The position numbers were made by a program, and so were the translations under genes. 64,000 nt of DNA from Rathayibacter agropyri (GTDB lineage: Bacteria > Actinomycetota > Actinomycetes > Actinomycetales > Microbacteriaceae), in assembly GCF_013249015.1 (NCBI RefSeq), contig NZ_JABRPL010000003.1:368467-432466 (forward strand), given 5' to 3'. How positions within the stretch are numbered: position 1 is the first letter of the stretch; the number at the start of each line of letters is the position of its first letter. Under the pieces are notes generated by a model. It was not told the origin of the DNA. It worked only from the letters and a program-made list of their open reading frames with translations, and ran no database searches. This document shows positions 41,496 through 50,707 of this stretch, piece by piece.

Positions 41496-42455
41496 TCAGC
41501 GCCCGCGCAGCAGCACCTCGACCCCGAGGTGATCGCTGCCGTTCGCGGGGAGGACGCTGCCGGCGGCGTCGAACCCGCGAACGAGGACGTGATCGAGCCG
41601 GACGACGGGAGCGTCCGCCGGCCAGGTCGGGCGCAGGTCGGCCGCCTCGTTGACCCGGGTGCGCAGAGGGGCGACCAGCGGATCGAGGGAGCCGCCGTTG
41701 AGGTCACCGGCGACGAGGATCCGATGGGAGTCGTCGTCGGCGAGCTCGGACCCCAGAGCGGCAAGCATCCCCTCCCGGTCGTCGTCGCCGCCCGCCCGCA
41801 GTGAGGCCGCGTGGACGACGTAGAGGCGGACGGTCCCGAGGTCCGTGCCGACATCCACGCGCAGCGCCCGGTTCCAGTCCAGGCCGAGTGCGAGCGGGGA
41901 GCCGTCGCTGAGTGGTCGGGTACTCCACACGCCGACGGACCCGACCCGGTAGACGTGCGGATAGTGCTCGGCGAGGGTGTCGGAGACCGCGTCGGCGGCC
42001 CGTGGAGTAAGTTCCTGCAACGCAATCACGGTCGGGTTCCGGGCGGCGAGAGAGCGTGCCGTGGCCGCGGGATCCTCGTTCTCGGAGTGCAGGTTCTCGG
42101 TGATGATCGACAATTCCGCCGCCGCAGGATCGAGCTGCGCGGTCAAGGCCGGCACAAAGATCACTGTCCAGGTCAGCGCCAACATGAGCGCGGCCACCAT
42201 AATGCGTCGTGAGCGGGCGGCCAGGCCCAGCACCGCTGTCGGGAGCAGTAGTGCCGCCGACCACGGCAGGAGGGTCCCGAGGATGGAGCCGGTTGCTCCG
42301 AGGGCGGCGAGCGGCTGGGGGAGGATCAGCAGACTGCTCGTTGCTAGCAGCACAACCACGACGAGGACGATGAGCGCGGTGCGCGCCGGCGATCCGCGTC
42401 GCTTCTGGGCGGGGCGAGCGGCGGCGGGGAGGCGGATCGCGGTCGTGGGCATCAT
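41496..42455 (-). CDS. Membrane-anchored endonuclease/exonuclease/phosphatase family protein
   Basis: 319 residues: three hydrophobic segments in the first 110, then an extracytoplasmic EEP domain with ENLHSENED, the metal Glu in ALQELTPRA, VVHAAS, GDLNGGSLDP, RLDHVLVRG and the final GSDHLGVEVLL. All catalytic positions of the fold are kept. Substrate could be phospholipid, nucleic acid or phosphosugar. It is in the same orientation as the histidine kinase gene upstream with 39 bp between, perhaps in the same operon. Confidence 0.8.
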   Translation of the reverse strand: MMPTTAIRLPAAARPAQKRRGSPARTALIVLVVVVLLATSSLLILPQPLAALGATGSILGTLLPWSAALLLPTAVLGLAARSRRIMVAALMLALTWTVIFVPALTAQLDPAAAELSIITENLHSENEDPAATARSLAARNPTVIALQELTPRAADAVSDTLAEHYPHVYRVGSVGVWSTRPLSDGSPLALGLDWNRALRVDVGTDLGTVRLYVVHAASLRAGGDDDREGMLAALGSELADDDSHRILVAGDLNGGSLDPLVAPLRTRVNEAADLRPTWPADAPVVRLDHVLVRGFDAAGSVLPANGSDHLGVEVLLRGR

Positions 42456-42494
42456 GGGGTGAGCATCCGGGAGACGGATGAGGGGGAGATGAGC

Positions 42495-43841
42495 TCAGGC
42501 GGCGGCGAGCGAAATCCGGATGGTCGTGCCGCCGCCGGGGGAGTCCTCGGCGGTGATGTGTCCGCCGGCATCCGCGACGATCTGCGCGGCGATCGCCAGG
42601 CCCAGACCCGATCCCGGGGTCCCGCGGGAAGCCGTCCCACGATGGAACCGCTCGAATACCCGCTCCCGTTCTGCGGGCGGGATGCCGACGCCGTGATCCA
42701 CGACGCGGATGATCACCTGGCGATCCCCGTCGCGGTCGACCTGGAGCACGACCGGGTGGCCTGCGCCGTACTTCCCCGCGTTGTCGAGTACGACGTCCAG
42801 GAGCCGGCCGAGGCGTCCCTCCGGAACAAGCGCCAGCACGCCTTCCGCCTCTGTCTCGAGCGTCACAGCGCTGGGCCAGCGGCGCCCGGCGGCCGCAACG
42901 GCCTCGCGTGCCGCGTCGATGACATCGGTCGCGGCCAGGACGGCGCGAGGTGCCCGATCGCCGCGAGCGAGCTCGGCGAGGTCATCGACGGTGAGGGTCA
43001 TCGCGTCGAGCTCCTCGAGGAGCGCGGCCTGGAGCGCCGCCCGTGTCTGGTCGCTGAGCGGGCGGTCACCGGTGAGCAGCTGGACGTTCGTGCGCAGGGT
43101 GGTGAGCGGAGTCCTCAGCTCGTGCGAGGCGTCGGCGACGAAGTCGCGCTGCGTGTCCTGCGCGGCGGCGAGCTCGCCGAGCATCGCCGAGAACGAACGC
43201 GTCAGGCGGCCGAGTTCGTCGTCGCGTCCGGTGTCGCCAAGGTCGATCGGGGCGTGCGGGTCTGCCGTCGCCCTCACCCTTCGGACGGCATCGTCCAGGC
43301 GCCGGACGGGACGCAGGCCTGCGGTCGCGGCGAGTGCGCCGAGTGCTGCCGCGAGCAGGATCCCTGTTGCGCTCGCCACGGCGAGAGCGAGCGCGGTGCG
43401 CTGAAGCGCCGTGTCGGTCTGTCGCGTGGGCAGGCCCACCAGCACTGCCTCTCCCGCGCCCGTTGGCAGGACCAGCACCCGCACTCCCTCCGCTGTGTAC
43501 CGCTCGCGTGGCGAGGAGCCTTCGATCACGGCGAGCGCCTCTCGGCTCACGCGCAGTGGGCCGTCGCCGGGCTCCGTCGCCGCATCGACCCGTCGGACGC
43601 AGGCCGGCTCGATGACGAAGCGGCAGGTGCTCCCGTTCTCGTTCGTCCACCCCGGGTCCGCGGCGATCAGGCGTTGCACGCGGGTCGCCTCGCGATCCAG
43701 GGCGGTGTTGAGGGAGCTGTCGAGCTGGGCGGACACGACGAACCAGGTCAGCGCCGACACGAGGATGACCGCGAGGGCCACCGCTGCGGCGACGACCGCG
43801 GCGACCCTGCGTCGCAGTGATCCGCTCCGCCTCCGCGTCAC
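42495..43841 (-). CDS. Sensor histidine kinase
   Basis: 448 residues: membrane segments at about 12-35 and 145-170 flank an extracytoplasmic sensor region with two cysteines (STCRFVIEPACVRR). Then HAMP, the H-box ASHELRTPLTTLR, the N-box VVLDNAGKYG, and the G1/F/G2 boxes DHGVGIPP, FERFHRG, GSGLGLAIAA. An OmpR-class partner is encoded immediately upstream with ATGA overlap. The signal is unknown; the layout is like MprB. Confidence 0.9.
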   Translation of the reverse strand: MTRRRSGSLRRRVAAVVAAAVALAVILVSALTWFVVSAQLDSSLNTALDREATRVQRLIAADPGWTNENGSTCRFVIEPACVRRVDAATEPGDGPLRVSREALAVIEGSSPRERYTAEGVRVLVLPTGAGEAVLVGLPTRQTDTALQRTALALAVASATGILLAAALGALAATAGLRPVRRLDDAVRRVRATADPHAPIDLGDTGRDDELGRLTRSFSAMLGELAAAQDTQRDFVADASHELRTPLTTLRTNVQLLTGDRPLSDQTRAALQAALLEELDAMTLTVDDLAELARGDRAPRAVLAATDVIDAAREAVAAAGRRWPSAVTLETEAEGVLALVPEGRLGRLLDVVLDNAGKYGAGHPVVLQVDRDGDRQVIIRVVDHGVGIPPAERERVFERFHRGTASRGTPGSGLGLAIAAQIVADAGGHITAEDSPGGGTTIRISLAAA

Positions 43842-44506
43842 GGTTCGAGCCGGTAGCCGAGGCCGCGGACGGCGCGGATCGCCGGGGTGCCCGTCGCGGA
43901 GGTGATCTTGCGGCGCAGGGAGCTGACGGTGACGTCCAGCGTGTTCGAGGTCGGCGCGGGACCATCCGGCCAGGCCGCCTCGGTCAGCTCATCCCTCGTG
44001 CGAATCCGGGAGGGGTCGCGGAACAGCAGCTCCGCGACGATCGTCTCGAGGCGGGTCAGTTCGGTCACGCCCCCGGGGGCGTTCAGTCGGCGCTGGTCTC
44101 CGTCGAGCACGACGTCCCGCCACGTCACAGCGGCGGAGGCGGGGGCGCTGCGGCGAATCAGGGCGCGCACGCGGGCGCGCAGCTCGTTTACGTCGAAGGG
44201 CTTCCCGAGGTAGTCGTCGGCGCCGGCATCCAGCCCCGCGACGCGCTGCGGCGCGCGATCGTGGGCGGTGAGCATCATCACGGGCACGGAGTCGCCCGCT
44301 GCGCGCAGTGCACGGCAGACTCCGAGGCCGTCCAAGAACGGCATGGCCAGGTCCAGGACGACAGCGTCCGGGTCGTGCTCGGCGACCGCGGCGAGACCCG
44401 CACGTCCGTCGGGAGCGGTGACGACTCGGTGGCCGTCGGTCTCGAGCGCCACGCGGATGCCGAGTAGCACGCGGGGGTCGTCGTCGACGACGAGCACAAC
44501 TGTCAT
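43838..44506 (-). CDS. OmpR/PhoB-type response regulator
   Basis: 222 residues from ATG 44506 (GGAGGGG upstream). Receiver domain with VVDDDP, the phospho-accepting Asp in VVLDLAMPFLDG, Thr in LTAHD and Lys in LGKPFD. Then a winged-helix domain RLETIVAELLFRDPSRIRTRDELTEAAW ... TLDVTVSSLRRKI. Pairs with the kinase downstream. Likely targets are the EEP gene and the divergent molybdoenzyme, by position only. Confidence 0.9.
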   Translation of the reverse strand: MTVVLVVDDDPRVLLGIRVALETDGHRVVTAPDGRAGLAAVAEHDPDAVVLDLAMPFLDGLGVCRALRAAGDSVPVMMLTAHDRAPQRVAGLDAGADDYLGKPFDVNELRARVRALIRRSAPASAAVTWRDVVLDGDQRRLNAPGGVTELTRLETIVAELLFRDPSRIRTRDELTEAAWPDGPAPTSNTLDVTVSSLRRKITSATGTPAIRAVRGLGYRLEP

Positions 44507-44776
44507 GACCGGTGCGCCCCTCCCTCTCGCGCGCCGGTGGAACGACCTGCGCTGCTGCATCGTACGAGAGCGCACTGCATGCCGCGTCCCGTCCCTCGGC
44601 GGTGGCGCGCCGAGACGCCCGCCCCTCGCGGAGACACCGCCCACGCCGCGGTATCTCGCCGCACCGGCCGGTGTCTCGCCTCCAGTGACAGGGCGTTACC
44701 TTTTCGTTACGGAAAAAGCGCCTCAGTGACCAAACTAGGGGCACCCTGGGAATCGGCAGGTCCGGGGCGAACACTC

Positions 44777-46381
44777 ATGTCCATGAACCAGACAGCGGCA
44801 CCCGTGCGCCGGGCCAGCGAGCACCGTGCACGATTCTTTCTGCTCGCGGCCTTCGCCGGAGTCGTGACGGGCGGCGTCCTCCTCGCCATTGCCGAACTTG
44901 TCGCCCTCGCGGTCGCCCGCACCGCGAGCCCTGTGCTCGCGCTCGGGGCTTTTATTGTCGACATCGTCCCGCGGCCTCTCAAGGAGTTTGCGATCGAGAC
45001 ATTCGGCGAGAACGACAAGGTCTTCCTGCTGGCGAGCGTTGGCGCCGCTGTCGTGGTGGCCGCCGCAATTGCAGGCGTGCTCCAGCTGATCCGGCCGCCA
45101 CTGGGCCAGGTGCTGCTCATCATCGCCGGCGGCCTTACGCTCGCGGCCATCGTCACCCGCGCCGGAGCCACGCCGCTCGCCGCGGTGCCCACGCTGGCCG
45201 GAATCATCGTCGCCGTCATCGTCATGCATCTCCTCTTCTCGCGCCTGCGCGCCTGGCGCACTGCTCGGGCCTCGGAGGCGAGGGGAACCGCCTCTGAGGC
45301 CCGCCCCGGGGCTCTCGAGCGCCGTAGTTTCTTCCGGGTGGCCCTGATCACCGCAGTCGGCGCTGCCGTCGTCGGGACCGGGGCCCGCCTCGTCAACGCC
45401 GCTACATCGTCGCTGACTCGCGTGCGGGAGGCGCTGCGCCTGCCGACTCCGCGCAGCACCGTCACCGTGCCGGCCGGCGCCGAGCTCGACATCGAGGGCC
45501 TCACGCCGCTCTACACGCCGAACGCCGACTTCTACCGCGTCGACACCGCTCTCACCGTGCCGAACATTGATCCGTCGACCTGGGCACTGAAGGTCACCGG
45601 CATGGTCGACCAGGAGGTGACGCTGACCCTCCAGCAGCTCTTCGACATGGGCGTCGATGAGTATGGCGTTACCCTCACCTGCGTTTCGAACCAGGTCGGC
45701 GGCGATCTGGTCGGCAACGCGAAGTGGCTCGGCGTGCCGATCCGCGACGTGCTCGCCCTGGCCGGGGTGCAGAGCGGAGCGGACATGGTCCTCTCCAGCA
45801 GCATCGACGGCTACACCGCGTCGACTCCGCTCGCCTCCCTCACCGACGACGGACTCGACGCGATTCTCGCGGTCGGCATGAACGGTGAGGCGCTGCCCTT
45901 CGAGCACGGGTTCCCGGTGCGGATGGTCGTACCCGGCCTTTATGGTTACGTCTCGGCCACCAAGTGGCTGACCGAATTGAAGGTGACCACGTTCGCGGCC
46001 GACGAGGCCTATTGGACGCCGCGCGGCTACTCCGCGCAGGCCCCGATCAAGATGTCCTCGCGGATCGACACCCCCCGCATTGACGCGGCGATCCCGTCGG
46101 GCGCGACCAAGATTGCCGGAGTCGCCTGGGCGCAGACCGTCGGCATTGCGAAGGTCGAGGTGAGCATCGACAGCGGCGACTGGCAGGAGGCGACGCTCTC
46201 GACTCCAGTGAACGTCGATACCTGGGTGCAGTGGTACGTCGATTGGCAGGCTGAGACCGGCGCGCACTACGTCGCGGTCCGCGCAGTGGACGCCAACGGC
46301 ACGGTGCAGACGGAGGAGCGCGCGCCGATCGCGCCCGACGGCTCCTCGGGCTGGCAGCGCACCCTCGTCCGCGTGAGCTGA
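44777..46381 (+). CDS. Membrane-anchored sulfite oxidase-like molybdopterin protein
   Basis: 534 residues. Five hydrophobic segments in the first 210 anchor the protein. After an RRSFFRVALI segment, the oxidoreductase molybdopterin domain spans about 250-430, with the Mo-ligand cysteine in LTCVSNQVGGDLVGNAKW and WLTELKVTTF; a C-terminal Mo-co dimerisation-like Ig domain ends it (about 430-534). The active site is predicted extracytoplasmic. It needs molybdenum cofactor; molybdate uptake genes lie at 55-58 kb. ATG 44777 or 44783. Substrate unknown. The upstream 270 bp contain CCTTTTCGTTACGGAAAAAG, a possible regulatory dyad. Confidence 0.85.
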   Translation: MSMNQTAAPVRRASEHRARFFLLAAFAGVVTGGVLLAIAELVALAVARTASPVLALGAFIVDIVPRPLKEFAIETFGENDKVFLLASVGAAVVVAAAIAGVLQLIRPPLGQVLLIIAGGLTLAAIVTRAGATPLAAVPTLAGIIVAVIVMHLLFSRLRAWRTARASEARGTASEARPGALERRSFFRVALITAVGAAVVGTGARLVNAATSSLTRVREALRLPTPRSTVTVPAGAELDIEGLTPLYTPNADFYRVDTALTVPNIDPSTWALKVTGMVDQEVTLTLQQLFDMGVDEYGVTLTCVSNQVGGDLVGNAKWLGVPIRDVLALAGVQSGADMVLSSSIDGYTASTPLASLTDDGLDAILAVGMNGEALPFEHGFPVRMVVPGLYGYVSATKWLTELKVTTFAADEAYWTPRGYSAQAPIKMSSRIDTPRIDAAIPSGATKIAGVAWAQTVGIAKVEVSIDSGDWQEATLSTPVNVDTWVQWYVDWQAETGAHYVAVRAVDANGTVQTEERAPIAPDGSSGWQRTLVRVS

Positions 46382-46411
46382 CGGCGCTCGCCCGAAAGAC
46401 GAGGAGGAGCC

Positions 46412-47020
46412 GACGCTCCGCGAGGCGGTGCGAGAGTCGACGGTCCTCCGCACCGTCCGCGGCGGCTAGGTCGAGCAGCTTGAGATCGAGCGGCTGGTCG
46501 CTCTCGCTCGCCGGGGCGGCGTGCGGCTGCGCGTGCTCACGCCGCCCTGCGGCCTTGTGCTCGTCGGCGATTCGATGCTCGGGGTGCTCGGCGAACCGGT
46601 GGCGGAGTAGGACGCCGTCGTCGCGGACGCGCGCGCCCACCGTCAGGGCCTTCGCTACACCATGCAGGAGATGGTCGGGATCGTTGTGCGCGGACCCGCG
46701 ACCGGTACCAACGATTCACACCGCGGTTGGCGCGACCGAGGTGCTGACCCGCGCGTTGGTCAACCTCTGCAGCCGACCGGGAGGCGCACCCGCTAGACAG
46801 ATGCCGACGGAATCATGCGTCTGATGGTCGTCCCGTGGCGGCGCGCAGGCGAACTGCTCGCCGAGGTGCTCCTCGCCCTGCGTTCCTCCGCAATGGACCA
46901 GCCGCTCGTGGTCCGCGTCGTGTCTGGGGTCAGTGCGCGGCTCGCGGCGGCATGCTCGACTCCGCTCGCATGCGGAGCCAACTCTGCCGGACCTCGGACA
47001 CCGGACGGCGGGCGCCCGCA
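46412..47020 (+). pseudogene. Degraded DUF2254 membrane protein remnant
   Basis: No intact frame, but fragments in shifting plus frames follow DUF2254: VEQLEIERLVALARRGGVRLRVLTPPCGLVLVGDSMLGVLGEPVAE, a stop, then HRQGLRYTMQEMVGIVVRGPATGTND (compare the family's QLVDIALRALSPGINDP), and after a shift HTAVGATEVLTRALVNL. At least one stop and two frameshifts. The C-terminal end overlaps the small ORF on the other strand. Confidence 0.5.
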
Positions 47021-47118
47021 ACGTTGATCGTTCGCTGCTGGCTTGGTCGGTTTCGGTTCAGCTGCTCGGCGACGCGGCGGATGGTCTCTTCTTCAGAAGA
47101 TTCATGAGTCATGATCAT
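46930..47118 (-). CDS. Tiny protein downstream of the GAF membrane protein
   Basis: 62 residues; ATGA overlap with the preceding gene. MTHESSEEETIRRVAEQLNRNRPSQQRTINVAGARRPVSEV. No family recognised. The C-terminus runs into the DUF2254 remnant and may be altered by that junction. Confidence 0.5.
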   Translation of the reverse strand: MIMTHESSEEETIRRVAEQLNRNRPSQQRTINVAGARRPVSEVRQSWLRMRAESSMPPRAAH

Positions 47119-48119
47119 CCCTCTTTCTCTGTGCTCTGCACAATAGCCGGTGGCACTGACATTCTCGCCGCAGTTGTGGCGAGATTTCTAGGGCCAGTGG
47201 CGTACGCCATCGCGAGTGCAAACGAGCGCGCCATCGCCAGCAACGTGGCCCGCTGTACCCCCTGGATGGCGCCGGCATTGGCGCAGTTGACGCTTAGCAC
47301 CCCGAACACGACGTTCCCTACCTTCACCGGAATGGATACGAAGGTGACGTACCGCGCATTCTCCCAGTTGAGCCCGTACACCTCGTCGCCCACCGAGTGA
47401 ACCTCCGCTTCCTCATCAGAACGGTCGAGGAGCAGCCAGATCGTGTGATCCGGGTCCTCTTCCTCAATGAAGGGACGATCCGGGCGATCGCTCCGTCCAT
47501 ACTCCGTCTGATGCTGGGGGTCTCCGAGGACTCGACTGCCACGTTCTCCCGTGAGCGTGTAGTACGTGGCGCGGCTTCCCGGCCCGATGGCCTTCGCAGC
47601 ACACATGACGAGGATCCGCCGGAGGGTCTGAAGGTGCTCGAATCGACTCGAACCCTCCAGGAATGACACGTTCAGTGCTTCGGCGATGAACGTGTTCAGG
47701 TCTGACACGGCGTTCTCGGCTGCATCCTCGCTACCCGACAGTGCAAGATCAGCAAGCCGCTGGGCCTCTGTGGCCTCAGCTTGAGCGACGGCGGCGCGAT
47801 GCGCTTCACTCGCGGAGTCGTACTTGTCAGCCACTTTGTCGAGGACGAGGGCGAACACGGCGGCTATACCGGCGATCACCACGATGGGGGTCCACCCCGG
47901 GTCCATCGTTCCGTCCGCCTGGACGAAGAACCGAGGCGCGATGACCGCGACCACTCCTCCAAGAAGGGTTACAGTGAGCAGCGCCCACTTTGCCTTGAGG
48001 GCGGACGCCCCCGGTCCGACAATCTTCAGGACCCATGTCAGCTCGTTCAGCTGCTCCACTGCACGATGCTCTGCCACGACCGAATCGTGGCAGAGGTCCG
48101 CGCTCTCGGCAAACCACAT
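47115..48119 (-). CDS. Membrane protein with C-terminal GAF-like domain
   Basis: 334 residues from ATG 48119 (a start at 48188 is possible). Two membrane helices (about 48-64 and 80-95) are followed by an Ala/Glu-rich helix likely to form a coiled coil (SASEAHRAAVAQAEATEAQRL). A GAF-like domain with RFEHLQTLRRILVMCAAKAIG, RYVTFVSIPVKVGNVVFGVLSVNC and FALAMAYAT completes it. No output domain. Lower GC than its neighbours. The downstream 62-residue ORF is translationally coupled. Ligand and role unknown. Confidence 0.7.
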   Translation of the reverse strand: MWFAESADLCHDSVVAEHRAVEQLNELTWVLKIVGPGASALKAKWALLTVTLLGGVVAVIAPRFFVQADGTMDPGWTPIVVIAGIAAVFALVLDKVADKYDSASEAHRAAVAQAEATEAQRLADLALSGSEDAAENAVSDLNTFIAEALNVSFLEGSSRFEHLQTLRRILVMCAAKAIGPGSRATYYTLTGERGSRVLGDPQHQTEYGRSDRPDRPFIEEEDPDHTIWLLLDRSDEEAEVHSVGDEVYGLNWENARYVTFVSIPVKVGNVVFGVLSVNCANAGAIQGVQRATLLAMARSFALAMAYATGPRNLATTAARMSVPPAIVQSTEKEG

Positions 48120-48566
48120 ACGCTTGCTTCTGCTCTCTTGCCCCAACAGTTGCGGTCGTCGGCGTCCGCGCTCCAGAGGGCGGAGCATCTCGCCGACTCC
48201 GCCCGTCGGCCGCGGCAGAACGCTCGCCTGCTGCAGGATCGCCGCCGCCGGGTCGTTCCACCCTCACTCGACGTCAAGGAGGTTCTGCTCGCCGCGGAGC
48301 AGACTCCCCGCGTACTCGCTCGCATCGTCCTGGTCACGGATGGGATTCATCCGGCCATGCTGCCAGGCGGCGTTGCCCTCCGGCCCGGTCCGGCGCGTTG
48401 AGATGCAGCGCTCGGGCGCTCCTCCGTCGTCCTCGCGGCCGTGCTCGCCCGCTTCGGCGCCGAGACGCCGTTAGCAGCGCAGCGTCTCGACGAGAGAGCG
48501 GTGTCTCGATGCCGGAGCAACAACGGAGACTGGAGGGCTTCGAATCGATTCGAGTAGGCTCGCGGC
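48120..48566. other. Intergenic region with unassigned coding-like remnant
   Basis: No intact gene. On the plus strand about 48246-48401 reads PPSLDVKEVLLAAEQTPRVLARIVLVTDGIHPAMLPGGVALRPG before a stop, which looks like the end of a lost gene that I cannot identify. Bases 48450-48515 contain GCCGAGACGCCG and CGTCTCGACG dyads. Confidence 0.4.
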
Positions 48567-49676
48567 ATGACAGACACCACCACCGAACTGCGGGTCGGCG
48601 TCGTCGGCCTCGGCTTCGCCGGCACCACCCACCTCGACGCCTTCCAGTCCCTCCCCGGTGCACGCGTCGTCGCGCTCGCCGGTCAGGAGGAGACGCGCCT
48701 GCGCGAGCTCGGCGCCACCCGCGACGTCCCCGACCTCTACGCCGATTGGGAGGACCTCGTTGCCCGCGACGACCTCGACGTTGTGTCCATCGGCGTCCCG
48801 AATCACCTGCACCACCCCATCGCCATCGCCGCGCTGGCCACCGGCAAGCACGTCTTCTGCGAGAAGCCGCTCGCCACCACCGCCGAGTTGGCCGCCGAGA
48901 TGGTCGAGGCCGCGCGCGCGAATGACCGCGTGCTCGAGATCGCCTACAACCACCGTCGCCGCGCCGACGTCGCCTTCCTCCGCGACTACCTCGACGACGC
49001 TCCGCTCGGCGACGTTTACCACGCTCGCGCGAGCTGGCAGCGGCGCACCGGCATCCCGGGCATCGGGTCCTGGTTCACCAGCAAGGAACTCGCGGGCGGC
49101 GGTCCGCTGATCGACCTCGGCTCGCACGTGCTCGACATCGCGCTGCACCTGCTCGACGAGCCGCGCGTCACCAGCGTCTCGGCCGTCGCGTACGGCGAGA
49201 TCGGCCGCTCCGGCCGCGGCGGACGCCCGCACGGAGTCGCCGCGACCGGCACTCACGCGTTCGAGGTGGAGGACTTCTCGAGCGCACTGCTGCGCCTCGA
49301 CAACGGCCGCTCCCTCCAGCTCGACGCCTCCTGGGCCAGCTACTCGAAGGTCCACGAGGACATCGAGGTCGAGTTGCTCGGCTCGGCCGGCGGCGCGCGC
49401 CTGCACATCGCCGACTACGCCACGGAGGGGACGCTCACGCTCTACTCCGACGTCGCCGGAGCGCCGACCGTCTCGCACCCCGACGTGAAGGTCCCGGCCG
49501 GCCACCACCGCTTGGTCATTGCCGAATTCCTGGCGGCGATCGCCTCGGGAGCCGACGCCCCCGCGGGCGCGCCCCGCTACTTCGGCCACTACGGCGAATA
49601 CGCGCTGCACCGCAGCCGGGTGGTCGACGCGATCTACCGCTCCGCCGCCGAGAAGAAGGAGGTGACGGTCGCGTGA
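48567..49676 (+). CDS. Gfo/Idh/MocA-family oxidoreductase
   Basis: 369 residues. Rossmann fold GVVGLGFAGTTHLDAF, then IGVPNHLHHPIAIAALATGKHVFCEKPLATT with the EKP motif, and the C-terminal domain with GGGPLIDLGSHVLDIALHLL. It probably oxidises a sugar or inositol derivative with NAD(P). Immediately followed by a ThuA gene with GTGA overlap, a pairing often seen in sugar catabolism. The start ATG at 48567 has no strong ribosome site. Confidence 0.88.
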   Translation: MTDTTTELRVGVVGLGFAGTTHLDAFQSLPGARVVALAGQEETRLRELGATRDVPDLYADWEDLVARDDLDVVSIGVPNHLHHPIAIAALATGKHVFCEKPLATTAELAAEMVEAARANDRVLEIAYNHRRRADVAFLRDYLDDAPLGDVYHARASWQRRTGIPGIGSWFTSKELAGGGPLIDLGSHVLDIALHLLDEPRVTSVSAVAYGEIGRSGRGGRPHGVAATGTHAFEVEDFSSALLRLDNGRSLQLDASWASYSKVHEDIEVELLGSAGGARLHIADYATEGTLTLYSDVAGAPTVSHPDVKVPAGHHRLVIAEFLAAIASGADAPAGAPRYFGHYGEYALHRSRVVDAIYRSAAEKKEVTVA

Positions 49677-50413
49677 GTGCCCCGATCAAGGTCCTCGTCT
49701 GGAACGAGTTCCGCCACGAGACCCGCGGCGACGAGACCGTGCTGCGCCACTACCCCGACGGCCTCCACCGTGTGATCGCCGACGGGCTCGCTCAGTCGCT
49801 CGGCTCCACCGTCTCGGTCCGTACGGCGACCCTCCCCGAGCCCGAGCACGGGCTCACCGAGGAGGCGCTGGCGACGACGGACGTGCTGCTGTGGTGGGGC
49901 CACATCGCGCACGAGGAGGTGTCGGATGAGGTCGTGCAGCGGGTGCTGCGGCACGTGCACGAGGGGATGGGGATTCTGGTGTTGCACTCGGGCCACTACT
50001 CGTCCATCTTCAAGGCCCTGATGGGCACGACTTGTTCGCTGAAGTGGCGCAACGACCGCGACCGCGAGCTGGTCTGGACGATCGCACCCACGCATCCGAT
50101 CGCCGAGGGCGTGCCGAGCCCGCTGATCATCCCCGAGCAGGAGATGTACGGCGAGTACTTCGACATCCCGGTGCCGGAAGAGACGGTGTTCCTCTCGACC
50201 TTCACGGGCGGCGAGGTGTTTCGCTCCGGAGTGACCTACACGCGCGGCCTCGGCAAGGTGTTCTACTTCTCACCCGGCGACCAGGACTACCCCGTCTACC
50301 ACCACCCCGACATCAAACGCGTGCTGGCGAACGCCGTCCGCTGGGCGCGCCCGACGCGCCCGCGCACCCCGCTCACCGCCGACCACCACCCCCGCGGCTG
50401 GTTCGAGCTATGA
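49673..50413 (+). CDS. ThuA-domain protein (trehalose utilisation-like)
   Basis: 246 residues. KVLVWNEFRHE at the start, LLWWGHIAHEEVSDEVVQRVLRHVHEGMGILVLHSGHYS, TIAPTHPIAEGVP and GLGKVFYFSPGDQDYPVYHHPDIKRVLANAVRW are the ThuA hallmarks (glutamine amidotransferase-like fold). Acts with the dehydrogenase upstream, whose stop it overlaps. The exact reaction of ThuA proteins is not settled; in rhizobia they act on trehalose-derived disaccharides. Confidence 0.88.
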   Translation: MSAPIKVLVWNEFRHETRGDETVLRHYPDGLHRVIADGLAQSLGSTVSVRTATLPEPEHGLTEEALATTDVLLWWGHIAHEEVSDEVVQRVLRHVHEGMGILVLHSGHYSSIFKALMGTTCSLKWRNDRDRELVWTIAPTHPIAEGVPSPLIIPEQEMYGEYFDIPVPEETVFLSTFTGGEVFRSGVTYTRGLGKVFYFSPGDQDYPVYHHPDIKRVLANAVRWARPTRPRTPLTADHHPRGWFEL

Positions 50414-50415
50414 CA

Positions 50416-50488
50416 CCTCCCGCGAGATGCCACTTGTGCACGCGTTTCCCGGCGTGTCGCGTACCGAAGTCGCATCTCGCGGAGGAGG
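50416..50488. repeat. Palindromic element C1
   Basis: CCTCCCGCGAGATGC (50416-50430) and GCATCTCGCGGAGGAGG (50472-50488) are inverted arms with one bulge; the inner part is imperfect. Same family as 52508-52577 and 62122-62187. Lies directly after the ThuA gene. Confidence 0.8.
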
Positions 50489-50508
50489 TCTAGGCGCGCT
50501 CGACGGCC

Positions 50509-50652
50509 CCTCGCGCAGCCGCCACGGGTTGGCGGGTCCGAGCGCCGAGCGGCATCCGGCTCGGACTCTCGCCCCTGTCCACGTCGTTCGCCGAGCTCGA
50601 GCTCGTGGTGACGGCGATCCGCGATCTGCTGCTTGATGACGCGCAGGCGTGA
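50509..50652 (+). pseudogene. C-terminal remnant of a kynureninase-type class V aminotransferase
   Basis: One frame reads TGWRVRAPSGIRLGLSPLST and SFAELELVVTAIRDLLLDDAQA before TGA. This resembles the end of kynureninases (IRLGLSPL.T.F.......LRDLL). No preceding domain is present; element C1 adjoins it. Confidence 0.45.
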
Positions 50653-50707
50653 GCGACGAGGCGCGCACGATGTCGGCTCCGGAGTACGCGGGAGGGCTTG
50701 CAGCACA

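Noticed and set aside
46480-46824. 114-codon plus-strand ORF
   Set aside because: Ser/Arg/Cys-rich without domain; other frames here carry DUF2254-like fragments, so the region is better read as a pseudogene.
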